In this document: piece after piece, positions 24,417 to 36,230 of the stretch
Layout: each line of letters opens with the position of its first letter
Numbering within the stretch: position 1 is the stretch's first letter
DNA from: Vermamoeba vermiformis
Taxonomy: Eukaryota; Tubulinea; Echinamoebida
Assembly: GCA_045837725.1 (NCBI GenBank)
Contig: JBEWZL010000204.1
Location: forward strand, 37,507-101,506
DNA length: 64,000 nt
Reading direction: 5' to 3'
Position numbers and translations under genes: made by a program
The notes under the pieces: model-generated
Database searches by the model: none
What the model saw: only the letters and a program-made list of their open reading frames with translations
What the model was told of the DNA's origin: nothing

Positions 24417-25218
24417 ATGAAACTCTGCGCTACAATCACCGGCGTCCTTATTCTCGGCGGTATTTTTGTTGCTGTCGGGATCTCATCGATAGCGGTAGGA
24501 GGAACCTTCGACACGTTCTATTGCAATGCAACGAAGAGCAGTCAATGCGCACTAAAAGCAAACTTCTACATGTCCAGCGCGGGAGATATCTATTGCGAGT
24601 ACGCGATTTGGGATGGCTCTGACTGCCTCGACATCCGCGTCACCAACCAGGTTTATGCATTCTACTCCGTGATGATTGCAGGCGGAGCTGTTATATTATC
24701 ATTGGCAGTATTAACTTCGCTATTCAGAATATTACAAATAGCGCAGAAGATCACTATCGACACATCCAGAACGAATGTGATTTGGTTGATTTTATTTTTC
24801 GTCTGTACACTCCTTGGCGTAATGTTCTTTTTATTACAATTCAATGCTGCCAGTATTGCCTGTTCAAGTAATTGCGATTCGCGGTGCGCTTTGCAAGATC
24901 CGTAAGTATTTCTTCATTGCTTTTCTACCCATTGAACCCTTAGTCTAACAACTAATGACATATTATTGCAGATTTAATTTCGGCCAAGTTGATTTCAACA
25001 GCGACGGCACATTAGACTGCATGTCTTGTATCGTTGATGACTATGGCGACTGTGTAAGAGTAGATTCTACGTACGAAGCCATTACGGTGCAGCAAATGGG
25101 TCTTGGTCTAGGCATTCCTTTCATTATTATCGGTCCTATCTTCGGAATTGTTTGGATTGTGCGAGCGGTAATTCAACCGACAAGATCCAAAGGTACCGCG
25201 CCCACTCCAAAGGCTTAA
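24417..25218 (+). CDS. Four-segment membrane protein, tetraspanin-like
   Basis: Two exons (24417-24901 and 24972-25218) give a protein of about 240 residues. Hydrophobic segments lie near residues 5-27, 80-102, 123-145 and 205-228. Two Cys-rich loops lie between segments 1-2 (FYCNATKSSQCAL, DIYCEYAIWDGSDCL) and segments 3-4 (CSSNCDSRCALQ, LDCMSCIVDDYGDCV). The arrangement of a smaller and a larger Cys-rich extracellular loop is tetraspanin-like, but the diagnostic CCG motif is absent, so it is better called a tetraspan protein of unknown family. It probably acts at the plasma membrane. Confidence 0.75.
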
Positions 25219-25438
25219 ATCGACATTGAATTATTCTATCAATGTCAATCTACTTCATATTTCTATTAATAAAAAGATCGATTGAACTGTGCATTAATTA
25301 TCGGATCTAGTTCCCTAACCATTTGTGATTCATGCTACTAATCGGACCAATAGAAATATGAGCAGCTCTAATAAATATGATTGCACTACCTACGTTTTTG
25401 TGCACCAAAAAGCGGTGCTAAATCGCCATTCAACGTTT

Positions 25439-25850
25439 ATTCCATGGCAGCCGATCCGCGGGATTTCGTGCGATATTGCTCCTGAAGTCCCTCACGTGTC
25501 GCAGTTTGGGATTGTGCATGTACAAATCCGACAAGTGCTTCAAATGCGTATCATCGCCTGTTTCGGGCAATAATTCCTCGTCCAACAAACACTTGATGGT
25601 TGGCAATGATCCTGAAACTATCGAGCCAAGTAGTTGGGCCGGACCAAGTGAGATCCCAATCATTAATGGGCGCAAGTAATCCTTTTTTTGTCACTATTTC
25701 GTGTTCCAATAAGAACTTTAACATCGATAACGCTTCTTCAGTTGTCAGCGTTGTCTCTTCAGCGTTGTCAATCAGTTCTTCATTGTCGAAATTCTCCGAG
25801 CTCACAATCTTCTTGAACCAGTATCGCAATTTAGGTCGTACACTTCGCCT
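25439..25850 (-). pseudogene. Coding fragment, unknown family, truncated
   Basis: The minus strand here has protein-like composition. One segment reads LRYWFKKIVSSENFDNEEL and LTTEEALSMLKFLLEHEIV, and a second in another frame reads TIKCLLDEELLPETGDDTHL and ends at a stop near 25,439. A TTTCAG acceptor-like site near 25,612 could join the two. The 5' end meets the start of the plus-strand tubby-like gene at about 25,850 with no good start codon or promoter space. The helical LLEHE/LLDEE pattern recalls ankyrin helices, so it may be a broken relative of the F-box/ankyrin genes upstream. I cannot assign it. Confidence 0.35.
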
Positions 25851-25853
25851 TTT

Positions 25854-26394
25854 ATGGCAGGTTCCTTGCTTATTGCCATTACTGAGCGTGAGAAGGCATG
25901 GGCCAAGTACAACACCAACGACGGCACCACCACCATCGAGGACAAAGTCGTTGGCAAGTACGATCTCGACACCTCTGAAGTGTACCGTGGGGACAAGGTC
26001 ATTGGACGAGTGCAAAAGACCAAAGGACTGTTCCTCGATGTATTCCATGGCAACAACGAGTGCGTCGCTTCGTTCGTGGTCAACAAGTACAACAATCAAT
26101 ACGATGGTGCCACCGTCAGACCATTCAACAACCCGTACTCGTGCGAGTTCTTGCAGAGTGGTGAAGTCATGTGCACATGACAGTGGGTTTCATCTAGTAC
26201 GTCGGTGAAAAAGACATCGAAGACTACTTTGTGCCTCTCGGTGCCATTTTCATCTTTTGGATCGAGAAGTTTGCTTTGGAGAACCTCGAGACTCAAAAAC
26301 CTATGTCTCAAGAGCCCGCTCCTGGAACTTTCGTTGTAAGTGTAAATTCTAACTCCGTTCTGAATCAGTTCTGATCATTTTCTATCAATAGTAA
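25854..26394 (+). CDS. Tubby/LURP-one-like beta-barrel protein
   Basis: The frame from 25,854 (MAGSLLIAITEREKAW) reads through repeated short beta-strand phrases: TIEDKVVGKYDLDTSEVYRG, DKVIGRVQKTKGLFLDVFHG and NECVASFVVNKYNNQYDG. This rhythm resembles the tubby C-terminal-like fold of LURP-one and scramblase-related proteins. A further exon starts near 26,198 (YVGEKDIEDYFVPLGAIFIF) and ends in EPAPGTFV. An intron then separates the last codon from a TAA at 26,392. The junction near 26,165-26,197 does not show a clean donor, so the model may be wrong there or the gene may be decaying. Function unknown. Confidence 0.55.
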
Positions 26395-26610
26395 ACCCGT
26401 CTTATGGTAAGAGCTTCATTAACCGAACGATTGGAAACGAAAATAATTGATTTACGTTATTCCGCTCGATTTCACGAATAAATAAATTGTTCACCAAAAT
26501 ATCAAATCACGTTGATTTCAGCGCACAATTTTAGAAGGAACCGACGAGTTTTCAAATAGTAACGATGAAACGGCAAATACATCCTCAAAGTAAGAGAAAC
26601 TTACGTTTAC

Positions 26611-27987
26611 TTCACATTTTCAAGCCTTCGATAGCCAAAAATGCAGCGCCCATCACTGGCTCTTCTTGTGGAATGACGGGCTCAGCGTCGGGCAAAACTT
26701 GTTTTAAGCGCGCAATCAATCGACTGGCCAACAAACTGTCCGCGTGCGTCAAGTTACCACCTGCATGCTATCATAAGCTTCATTGCATTGGCTATAACGA
26801 TGTAACGTACCTGCCAATACGAGCGGGAACTTCTTTCCCTTCTCGAATTGAAGTTTGTTTGCGACCGCCAAAATCGTCTCTTCCAAGCCATAAACGGTGC
26901 GATCCAGAATTTCGTTGGCGACTTGATCTCCTTCTTTAACCGCCTCAATAACAATTGAACCTAACGAGGCAAATCGCTGCCAAGTAAGATCTTTGTAAGT
27001 CCAAGCGATGATTTGCGACGGGTTTTCAAGTTCGAGTTTGCTGAGCACTTTGTCCAGCAATATTGTTGGCTTGCCTCGACCGTCCTAGTAATAGATTTAA
27101 TCTCTTGCTTGCTAGAATACTACTCTACTACTCACTGCTGCACGAACACAAGCATTCAACAAGGCTGATCCCATCGCGTAGCCGCTGCCTTCGTCGCCTA
27201 ACATCGGGCTTGACACGTGTTAGTTTGGTACTTGGCACGACTTTTAAATACTTACCCCCAGCCTCCAGCACGTGTAGCTGCCACATCGAACTTGAGCTCG
27301 GGATTGTTGAATCCTAGACAGATTTGGCCAGTGCCGCTGATAATTACGAGACCGTGCAGCTTGCCTCGCGTACCGGCAGAGAGCGCGACATATCCGTCGT
27401 TAAAAATCTACGCACCTCGTTAGAATAATTAGTTAATTTTATTCGTTCTTACCAAGGGCTTATTAACGCTAGGCAACAGCGCTTTAATATATTTGGTGAC
27501 TTCTGCTCTGTCATCGTCTCGATCTACACCTGACATGCCCAAACAAACGCCCTTAACTGAAATAATTAAGCTTAATTTTATTATTGCTTCAGTACTTACT
27601 ATCGTTAGGGGTCAAATTAGCCTCTTTAATGGCGCCTAAAATAGAATCTTCGACCGCTTTTTGTGCTGCTTCTTTACCCACGCTATTCCAATTAGATCCA
27701 CCCGCGCTGCCCTTTCCTTTATGTCAAAAAATATATTAATTTATTTAAAACGATATACAAGGGTTAGTGAGCGAAGTGCATCTCGTTTTCAATTGGTTAA
27801 TGGTCAATTCAAAATTAGCAAAATGGTTGCTTCATATGCTACTACGCATTAATATTGATATTTTTGATGTTAGTTTTTAATTTGCGTTGAAGGATCAATT
27901 ACCTTTGACTTCACCATTTGAATCTACGCAGAAAGCGATAGTTTTGCTTCCTCCTCCGTCAACACCAATCAAATATGATACGCTCAT
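26611..27987 (-). CDS. N-acetylglucosamine kinase (BadF/BadG ATPase family)
   Basis: An ASKHA-fold sugar kinase that phosphorylates N-acetylglucosamine salvaged from glycoconjugates. The N-terminal exon (27,987 downward) has the phosphate-binding loop YLIGVDGGGSKTIAFCVD. The next has GKGSAGGSNWNSVG, the segment that matches N-acetylglucosamine kinases. Later exons give VCLGMSGVDRDDD, GLVIISGTGQICLG, DVAATRAGGWG and GSIVIEAVKEGD, and the end PVIPQEEPVMGAAFLAIEGL is also typical. About eight exons are joined by short introns except the first, which is roughly 170 nt. The lysine-free ending GLKM gives no targeting signal, so it is probably cytosolic. Confidence 0.9.
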
Positions 27988-28770
27988 GTTGTAGTATGTT
28001 AATAGAGGTAAATAAATAGATTTGGTCAAGCGTTTGTCGAAGAGACACCGTTGCAATTAAATTTATTTATTTATTCAGCTGCATCGTTTAACTAGACCAC
28101 TGCATAGTATATAAGTTATTAATGCGACTCATTAAACATGTAATATTGACGGCAGGAGTCGTTGATCAACCATCTCGAGGGTTTTTATTCGACCGGCCTT
28201 AGTTACGAGTCATAATTAATATATATGGTAAGATAGCTAAATGTAGCAATATTAATAAGAAATTCTACTCGGGCAATTTATTTGGTATTTTTTTAGTCTC
28301 CCACTCCGTAACAAATAAAATTTTAGCTTGAATAAGTGGTGCACGTCTCAAATTAATTGCAATACTAATTCTTCGATTGTAAAATCTACTTTATGGTGTT
28401 ATATAAATCGTAGGAGTGTTTATAATAATAATTATTGTCATTTTAGGGTTGCTGCGACACGGACTTATTAGCACTCGGAGAGGTACATATCGCTTATAAC
28501 TGATCTAAGTGCAAAAACCGTACGGTAACCTAACCTACCTAATAGATGTATTCCAATGATTCGTAGCCGTTCATCAGCCGGCACTTCGAACCAGATTTAC
28601 TTTGATGTAATTCATTTCCTCGCAAAGAAAATGGGCAAAAATCTGAAGTCCTACGTTATACGACTTCTTGAATTACGAAACGAGTTCCTACGTGAGTTCA
28701 CGGATCAGCTCTGCAAAAATTTAAACAACACTTTTGTTTTAGTATTGTCAGTTGTGTACGCACCTCAAAA
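27988..28770. other. AT-rich intergenic region, nothing recognised
   Basis: About 780 bases lie between the NAG kinase start and the Crinkler-type gene. It is AT-rich, with many TTAATTA-type runs. An open frame at 28,556-28,795 shows no family and overlaps the next start codon. The region should hold two divergent promoters. Confidence 0.5.
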
Positions 28771-31700
28771 ATGTACGCAATACGGCTGCTGTTAACTAGT
28801 TGCAAGCGCACTTCCATTGTTAGCAGCAAGGGCTTTCTGCACCGTTCAAAAACTCAACCCAGGCGCTATGGGTCGAGCAACCTTTGCAATGAGGAATTAA
28901 CAGCCGAAGCCAGTAAGTATTTATAATTTAATCCACTGTTATTAATAATACCATTACTGAAATAGTGCGCGAAATGACTGCAAATGATGTTGCTCAGTGG
29001 GCGCTGCGCGTTCTAAAAATACCAGATGCAGCTGCGGCCGTTATTGTTGAGAACGCTATCACGGGACCCTCGCTGCTAGCGCTCAAATCAAAGGTGGATA
29101 TGTTTAAATTGAGTCAAAGAAAGTTGCCTGTGGCTGTTGCCGAGACAATGTGGCGAAAAATTAGTTCTGGTGTCGAAGGTACTGAATTACGAAGTTACTG
29201 TAAATTAATATTTTTAATTTCTAGAAAACCGCAAAGAGATTCTGACTCGCTTTTTTACGGCCTCAATTGAGCAGGAGCTGGCAAACTTCGAACTGCCTTC
29301 GTTGGCGGACGAAGAAGCGAAGCGAAATGAAGAGCACCGATCTTACTTGCAGCAGCTTTATAAGGAATCTCTAGCGTTTAACCCGCTACAAAAAGGAGTC
29401 GACATCAGATTCTTACAAAAACAAACGCAGGATCCGATCTATGATCTCCTCACTCAGGAGGCAACGTCTGCTACACCAAAAAATATTTACATTCTCAGAG
29501 CTATATCAGGCGGCGGCAAAACAGGTACTCAAATATATTTACCGTAGTAATTCATTTACTTACTTCGTTAAAAGGAGCTGTTCTGAACGCCATCGGTCGC
29601 AATCAGTATTTGATTTACTTTGATTGTCGACCGCTTGCACTTGATATAGCCGAATATGTGAGTAGTTTTTGGCACCTTGTGTTAGACAAATAATGATCTT
29701 TCGTAGGACGATGCAAACTTCAAAGCCTTTCACGACGACCTTACAACTTTTCTTGGAGCTAATGCCACTGATGCCAATAGAACACAAATTGCAACAACTT
29801 TGTGTTCGGCATTTTTGTTAACACGTTTCATGTTGCTTGACTACATGAAAAGACACTTTAATATATCACCTACAAACTGGCTATTTTGGACAATAAATGG
29901 CGGAAAGGCAATCATTCGAAATATTCAGAATACCTTCCTCACCCTTGTGTAAGTTATTTGTATTCCATTTTCTTAGCAGTGCTAATTTCATTTAGTGAAA
30001 CAGAAATCAAGATATCTGGTGGTGATACCACTATTATAAACAGTGTCTTGAGAACTCAATTGGCAGAGCATGCAGACAAGGCTTGGATAGCTTTTGATGA
30101 AGCTCAAGCAATTAGTGGCTATTATTTTGGATTCCAAATGTTACCAGCTTATGAGAACACTAGCCAAGCTGTTGCTGATGGAGATCAAAGAAGGTTTGTT
30201 AACACTCAAGCAAGGCTGGGTTCTAATGCTTAGCAGGTCATTACTACATGTTCTAGCAGTCTATGCCTTGCCAACAGCAAGCAAGAGAGTTGTTTTGGGC
30301 ACAGGAATGACAGATTTTATACAATTAATTGGTTCAGGAGGCGCAAAAGACTGTACAAGTTACAATTTCACTGAGCCAAACCTTGCATTCCCATATCTTG
30401 AACCTCACCAGTCCTTAGAGATTTTGAAAAAGTTTTTCCATTTGCAGAATGTTAGTCCAGAGCTACTCAATACGGCAAAAAAAGTTCTTCAGGGAAGATT
30501 ACGCTATGTCTTCCGTTTCATCACAGAGATGTATGAAGCTGCTAAACAAATCAACCCACAGCAGCAACCACTTACTGCAAATCAGATGGACATGATCTTC
30601 AGAACTGCTTTGGCAAAGTTACAAGATGATATTAAAACAGCAATTGAAAATCAGCTTAGGACCAAGGCAACTGATGAGAGAAGTATGTTTGTGGTTGATC
30701 TAGCCAAAATCTCACCTATCTTTATAGTTATTTGGCACCTGATTGATGTCCTTAGTGCTTATGAAAATGGCTTAACTTTGGAGTGGGATACAAAGGATTT
30801 TGAAGCAAATTACCATATCACTGCTGAGATAACAGGCTTTTTGTTTATCAACCAAGATGGTAAGCAACATAATCAATTTGTTTATCATTCTAACCCTAAT
30901 TAGCTCTTGCTACTGTACCTACAACCAGATACTGCTATTCCATTAGAGAGCCCTTTGTTGCGGAAGTGTTAAACAATCTTCAGTACATTAAGAACATCAA
31001 AGACATGAGGATTGCACATACTATTCAGACCTCTGCCAACTTAGAGAAAAATCAAGTGTGGTATCAAGCTGGAGAATTTCTTGCTTAACTATTTGGTATG
31101 TTGAAACACTGGACAAACACATAACTAAAGGTTTATCCTAAATAACAGGCTGAAAATGCTAACAAGCTAGCTAGTATACTTCCTGCAACAGCTCCAGAAT
31201 GGTGTTTTGCACTAAATTACACCTGGAATAGGTCTGCAGTTGCATGCAATAATGTTGCACTTGATGCTGCTGTTAAAAATCTCCTTTCTATCAAGAAACA
31301 ACTGAAAAGCCTCATGACATACAGGATGAATATTAAAGCAGGTAAGAAGTCACGTATCAAAGGCCCACAAATAGAGGAGGAAGTGTACAATGCACTTCTT
31401 GGTGATGATTTCATGCAGAAAATTGTTGAAGAAGACAATTTATCAGATGCCACAATTGCAACACTGTATCAGATCTCTTGTGCACCAGATGACAAAATTG
31501 CAGAGCTGTTATTTTGTTATGTGAAGCCCCTCAACTTCTTGCTTCACCCTTTGGCACACTTTGGGCCAGATTTGTTTGGCTTCTTGAGTAAGTTATTGTT
31601 AAGTTATAAAAATGTTTTACTAATAGTGTTACAGAAACAAAGACTGGAATTGATGTTTGTGTGGCAATTTCAATATCAATTCAAAATGAACCGGATAAAG

Positions 31701-31951
31701 ACAAGTTTCAGAAAAACGTGGCAAAGACTAATCCAAAGAACTTCTACATAAATAACAACAAGTTCAAAAAGATCTATATGCCCTTGCTGAAAACTTTGCC
31801 AAGAAATGTGCTACGAATTAATATTACACTGCCTTATGAGCAAAAACAGCCACAAATCTTTGCATCACAGTATTTGGTTCATGTTAATGAGGATAGTTTT
31901 GAACAAATTGTCAGCTTAAAAGGAGTGCTAGCTAACCTTAAAAAGATCTAG
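28771..31951 (+). CDS. SAM-domain P-loop NTPase with nuclease-like C-terminus (Crinkler type)
   Basis: The model starts MYAIRLLLTSCKRTS, a basic Ser-rich leader that could target mitochondria. A SAM-like domain follows (MTANDVAQWALRVLKI ... GPSLLALKSKVDMFKL), then a linker and a P-loop IYILRAISGGGKTG. A Walker B-like AWIAFDEAQ and an IREPFVAEVL phrase match the NTPase of Crinkler (CRN) proteins. The C-terminal part (GPQIEEEVYNALL, LLHPLAHFGPDLFGFL, VCVAISISIQ) resembles the restriction-fold nuclease of these proteins, although the usual Q.K ending is altered. A TAA at 31,086-31,088 interrupts the frame before the last exons. Either an unrecognised splice removes it or the gene is damaged there. 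From about 30,000 on the base use becomes more uniform, with longer exons. Confidence 0.7.
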
Positions 31952-32050
31952 TTGTTTATTGACTTTTATAGTTGCGTTAGAATAAAGTTTTATTAAAAAT
32001 ACAACTCAACAAAATTCACGCAATGAGCCAGCTGATTCTCAACCTCCAGT

Positions 32051-32554
32051 TCAGTGCTGTTTGTTGGGTTTGATGACTGAGCCCAGATCTTTGGTAGAAG
32101 TGGCACTGCCCATGCCTGTTGAGCCGCTGTGGCACCATGATGTATTGCATTAATTACCAACCGAATAAAAGGTCGTCAAACATGACACTTTGTTGCCGAG
32201 GCCTTTGCGGATGTGCACAATCTTGGTCAAGTACAAGGTGATAAGTGTCACCAATGTGCTGAACACGAGTAATGCATCGGTCACAATGAACACCACGAGT
32301 GCATTGGGCACAGCTGCACAGAGTTAATAAATAAAAAGTGACACGTGTCAAACGGTGACTTACCAAACAGAATGGGAATCAAGATGATTGCTGAGAAGCT
32401 GTAAATGTACACGGACATTGACACGGGACCCAACTCGTTGTACGCTTCAGCCACGTTGCGAGTCAAGAACGACAATACGCCGAAAACAACAAACAGCACG
32501 ACCAAAAGTGCGGATCAATCTCTCTGGTCACGTTGCTTAACATCGCGTGCCATT
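32051..32554 (-). pseudogene. Class C GPCR fragment (TM5-TM7 and tail)
   Basis: Minus-strand pieces read VVLFVVFGVLSFLTRNVAEA, AYNELGPVSMSVYIYSFSAI and NALVVFIVTDALLVFSTLVT. The TRNV...FNE...VY arrangement is the TM5-6 signature of GABA-B-like and other family 3 receptors. A hydrophilic tail with GSATSTKDLGSVIKPNKQH ends at a stop at 32,051-32,053. No ligand-binding domain or TM1-4 lies upstream in the next 570 bases, and the frame before the first segment holds a stop. This is most likely a 3' remnant of a receptor gene, though distant exons cannot be ruled out. Confidence 0.6.
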
Positions 32555-33130
32555 CTTTTAACCTAATTAGTATTATTCTACCTTTACTTACCGGCTGTAC
32601 TACTCCAATTAGCCGCAATATTAGCTATACTTTGCGAAAATCAATTGAGGAAGGATGAGATCGTGACGGAAATGGAAAAGTACAAGATTGCACTGATATC
32701 TATTAAATTGGTAGAAAATTTTAAGATGGTATTATTATTTAGTTTTAATTAATTTTTATTTATTTGTCTCAAATAAAACTTACCTCGTCCAGATGAAAGA
32801 CGCATCCTTGAATAGAAAGAGGCTACTACTAATGTTAGATTAATTTGCCGAATAATTTTACAGAAAGAGGCACGTTGGCTTTACAATTGATTGCACATTG
32901 GGGATTAAATTGCTGATTCAAGGATCGCAAGGAGAAAAATACACTTTGCGTATAGATTGAGTATAGTAAATACAAACGGAGCACGATAATTGTGGTTGTT
33001 GGTCTCCGCAAGTGATGTTTAAATAAGTTTCAGCTGGGAAAAAAAAATCGGTGTGAGCCAGCAAACCTCGTTGGGCATTACTAATTAGAGTTAATTCAAA
33101 AATTGATTCTAAACACAAGCACCAGCACCA
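32555..33130. other. Intergenic region, nothing recognised
   Basis: About 575 bases lie between the GPCR remnant and the DEAD-box helicase. I searched both strands for missing receptor exons and found none that I can support. Confidence 0.45.
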
Positions 33131-35885
33131 ATGTTTAGAGCAAATGCGGCTCGTTTGAGTGCTTTGTTTACGAGCCGACCAACGATCTCTGTATCGCTGT
33201 TTCAATCGAGAGTTTGCTTATTAGCCACCATAGCGAAAAAGTCCAATGCAAGTCAAAAAACTAAGCCTCACATATTGAGAGACAGACTGCGAGAGAAAAA
33301 AGTAGCCAACTTGATCCGTAAAGTGACAGGCTCGCAAGCATCGACAAATGAAAAACCGAAGAGTTATGTCAATGATAAGAAAGGCCCATCGTTTCCCGTA
33401 AGTAATTCGTGGTTTTAACCAATATTTAATGCTGATCACTGAATCCAAATTATTTAAAAAAATTGCCTGAATTGTTTAGCTATTCTACCGCTTATGTAGT
33501 GTTTATAGACACTAATCCTATTATTAAAAAATATATTCAGGTCAATAAAAAATTCGCTGAACTCAATCTGATGGGACCACTATTGCGTGTCGTGAACGAC
33601 CTCAACTTTACGAAACCTACTCCTATTCAAAAGAAGACTATTAAGCAAGCATTGAAAAGCCACAACGTACGATTTTGAATTGCGTCGATCTCGGCGGATC
33701 TAATTTCGTGCATTCCAGATTATTGCGTCAGCCGAGACGGGAACTGGCAAAACAGCTGCTTATGGATTTCCTCTTCTACAAAGAGTTCACATATTATTGT
33801 CGAAAGAACGAGCCTCTGGTAAGCAAAAATAGTACGCTTTTGCGGCCACGTTCTTTACCGTTAAGCTTTAGACAAACCAACGCGTGACAAATCAGCGCCG
33901 CTAGCGTTAGTGTTATGTCCCACCCGAGAGCTGTGCGAACAAGTCAGCAATCAAATATTTGCATTCGCCAAGTACATTCCCGACGTCAAAATTCTGGGTC
34001 TGTTCGGTGCTTTGAAAGATATCAACACTCAAGTACGTACAAGCTATTCGAGCTTCACGATAGTCCATACATGACCGTGCACGTGAATATTAAACTAACT
34101 GATTTATGGTAGCTCCGAGAGATTGAGAAAGGAGTCGATGTTTTAGTCGCCACGCCCGGTCGATTATTAACGCTCATTGGTCGCAAAAAACTCAAGCCAC
34201 AAACTGGCCAAGATACTTCTGCGCAAGTGAAGAATAAGAAAGGAGCTGTGATTGATCAAGAGCTGTTTGACATGTTGACACCTGCCGAACAAAAGAAGTA
34301 CTTGGCAGGCGAATTCGAAGATGAGTCCGACGCCATTCAATCCGAGGACTTGGACGTCAACCAAGAAGAAAATCAAATGGAAAACGTGCCCGAAGAGTCG
34401 GAAGAGAAAACACCTGAAAGCAACATCGATTTGAGTCACGTCAACTTTTTGGTGCTCGACGAAGTTGATCGCATGTTGGGCATGGGACTTTTCCCAGATG
34501 TGCGCAACATTTACACTTATTTGCCCAAGCCAAACAAAGGCCGCAAAGGAAACATGCAGGTACGAACAACATATCCACATTGCCACGCTTTATAACTGAC
34601 TTGTGGCGCAGGTTATTATGATGTCCGCTACCTTAATGCCTCGCATTGAAGATTTAATGATCAGATTTGCGCCCTATCATATCAAAGTCGATCTGAACCA
34701 GGATTTTAACACGGCACAAAATGGTACGTGTGGTTATAATCACAATAATGAAGCTAACATATAATAGTAAAAAATATCATCTACTCGGTCAAAAATCGAA
34801 AGAAATACGCACTTCTCGTGTATTTGTTGAAACGAAAGGGGTCGATGAAGGTACGTGGAATTGAGTCGATCTGGACGCGTCTAACAGTATCAATAGGGCC
34901 AGCAATGTTTGATATTCTGTAGAACTAAGCAGCGCATAGAAAGATTAGTCGAGCACTTGAAGAAGGATGGGTTCTCAGCTGAAGCCATTCATGGAGATCT
35001 GACCCTCAGCAGGAGACAAAATCTCGTTGAGAGCTTCAAAGAGAAGCAAGTGCAGGTTAGTATCGACATTGATACGAATACTCTTACCTACTTATGTTAT
35101 AGATATTGGTCGCCTCAGACGTTATGAGTCGCGGCATTGATTATCCGGATCTACCTTTCGTCGTCAATTTTGACTTGCCTCACTTACCCGAAGAATTCAT
35201 TCATCGCATTGGTCGTACTGGACGTGCCGGTCGTAGTGGAGTGGCGTACACATTATTGGGCTCAGAGCCCATGTTGATTAAAATCGGCAATCAAGTTGTT
35301 GCCCTGAACGAGCGCGAGTTTTTGAAAAAGATCGAGAACTTGATGGGAAAACGATTGTCTGTTGCACCTAAAGTACCTGGACCTTGGCGAGGTGATGATG
35401 GAGAGGAAGCTGTAAGTTATTAGTGTTTTGTGGTCGTGTTGAAACTCCGTGTCCGGATCTAACTCTCATTCTCTAGGAGACGCTCGATGTTAATCCTAAA
35501 GTGCTGTACGAAGCTAAAGAGAAGGTTGAAAAGCTGTTGGAACGGCAACAACATGTCGCTGATGAAGTGGAAAAGCAAAATAAGAAGCGACTAACACCTG
35601 CCGAGAAGCACGCCATCAATTTGACGAACAAGAAGCCAGAACAGCTTGATTTGCGTAATTTCTCGTAAGTCAATAACATAAATATTAAAATTACTTGTCT
35701 GACGCACTATCTACAGCGAGGGAAGGTACGAAGATGTGCTCGCTAAATTTGAACGAAAGAATGCACTTAAAAGAGGAGTGGCAGTGCCCGTCAATTTTTA
35801 TGACCGGTTAGAACAACGCGAGAAGAAATTAATCGCCAGACAAAAGAAAAAGAAAATGAAATCTGTAAATAAGCAAGCGAAATAA
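33131..35885 (+). CDS. DEAD-box RNA helicase, probably mitochondrial
   Basis: An ATP-dependent RNA helicase. The N-terminus ([20 protein letters not shown], then many Arg and Ser and few acids) looks like a mitochondrial transit peptide. Motifs in order: TPIQKKT (Q), AETGTGKT (I), PTRELCEQ (Ia), [10 protein letters not shown] (Ib), VLDEVDRM (II, DEVD instead of DEAD), MSATL (III), IFCRTKQ (IV), [11 protein letters not shown] (V) and [11 protein letters not shown] (VI). An acidic insert of about 75 residues lies between Ib and II. The C-terminal tail is basic ([20 protein letters not shown]). Roughly nine short introns. The general layout matches helicases of mitochondrial ribosome assembly or RNA turnover. 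Confidence 0.92.
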
Positions 35886-36230
35886 TTAAACCAGCGAAAG
35901 ATACTATAACGTGCACTGTTGATCCTAACCCTTACCTTGTGCTTTCGAAATAATTCCTTTGCGTCTTCAAACATCCAGACACAAATCTGATAGCCGTTGC
36001 AACCACGTTGTTGAAACAGTAAATATCTCGGCTCGAAGTATTAAACTGATACGGAAAAGTACAAGCAGTTGTTGTCTTAAGTAATTGCAAGAACAGCTTT
36101 CAAATAAAAAAATGTTCCGAGTTTTGCTTGTCAAATCCGTTTGGTCGCAAAAAACTACCGGCAGTTTTCTTTGTTTCTTGGGATAATCTCTGTCATTAAA
36201 TTAAAACACATACACAACTCTAAATAAACT
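35886..36230. other. Intergenic region, nothing recognised
   Basis: About 345 bases between the helicase stop and the Arf start. No coding or RNA signal is seen; it presumably holds the Arf promoter. Confidence 0.5.

Noticed and set aside
25850-26099. N-terminal part of a 182-codon minus-strand frame
   Set aside because: It is the antisense of the tubby-like gene; only the part below about 25,850 looks protein-like in its own right.
28556-28795. 79-codon frame before the Crinkler-type gene
   Set aside because: It has no family features and overlaps the better-supported start at 28,771.
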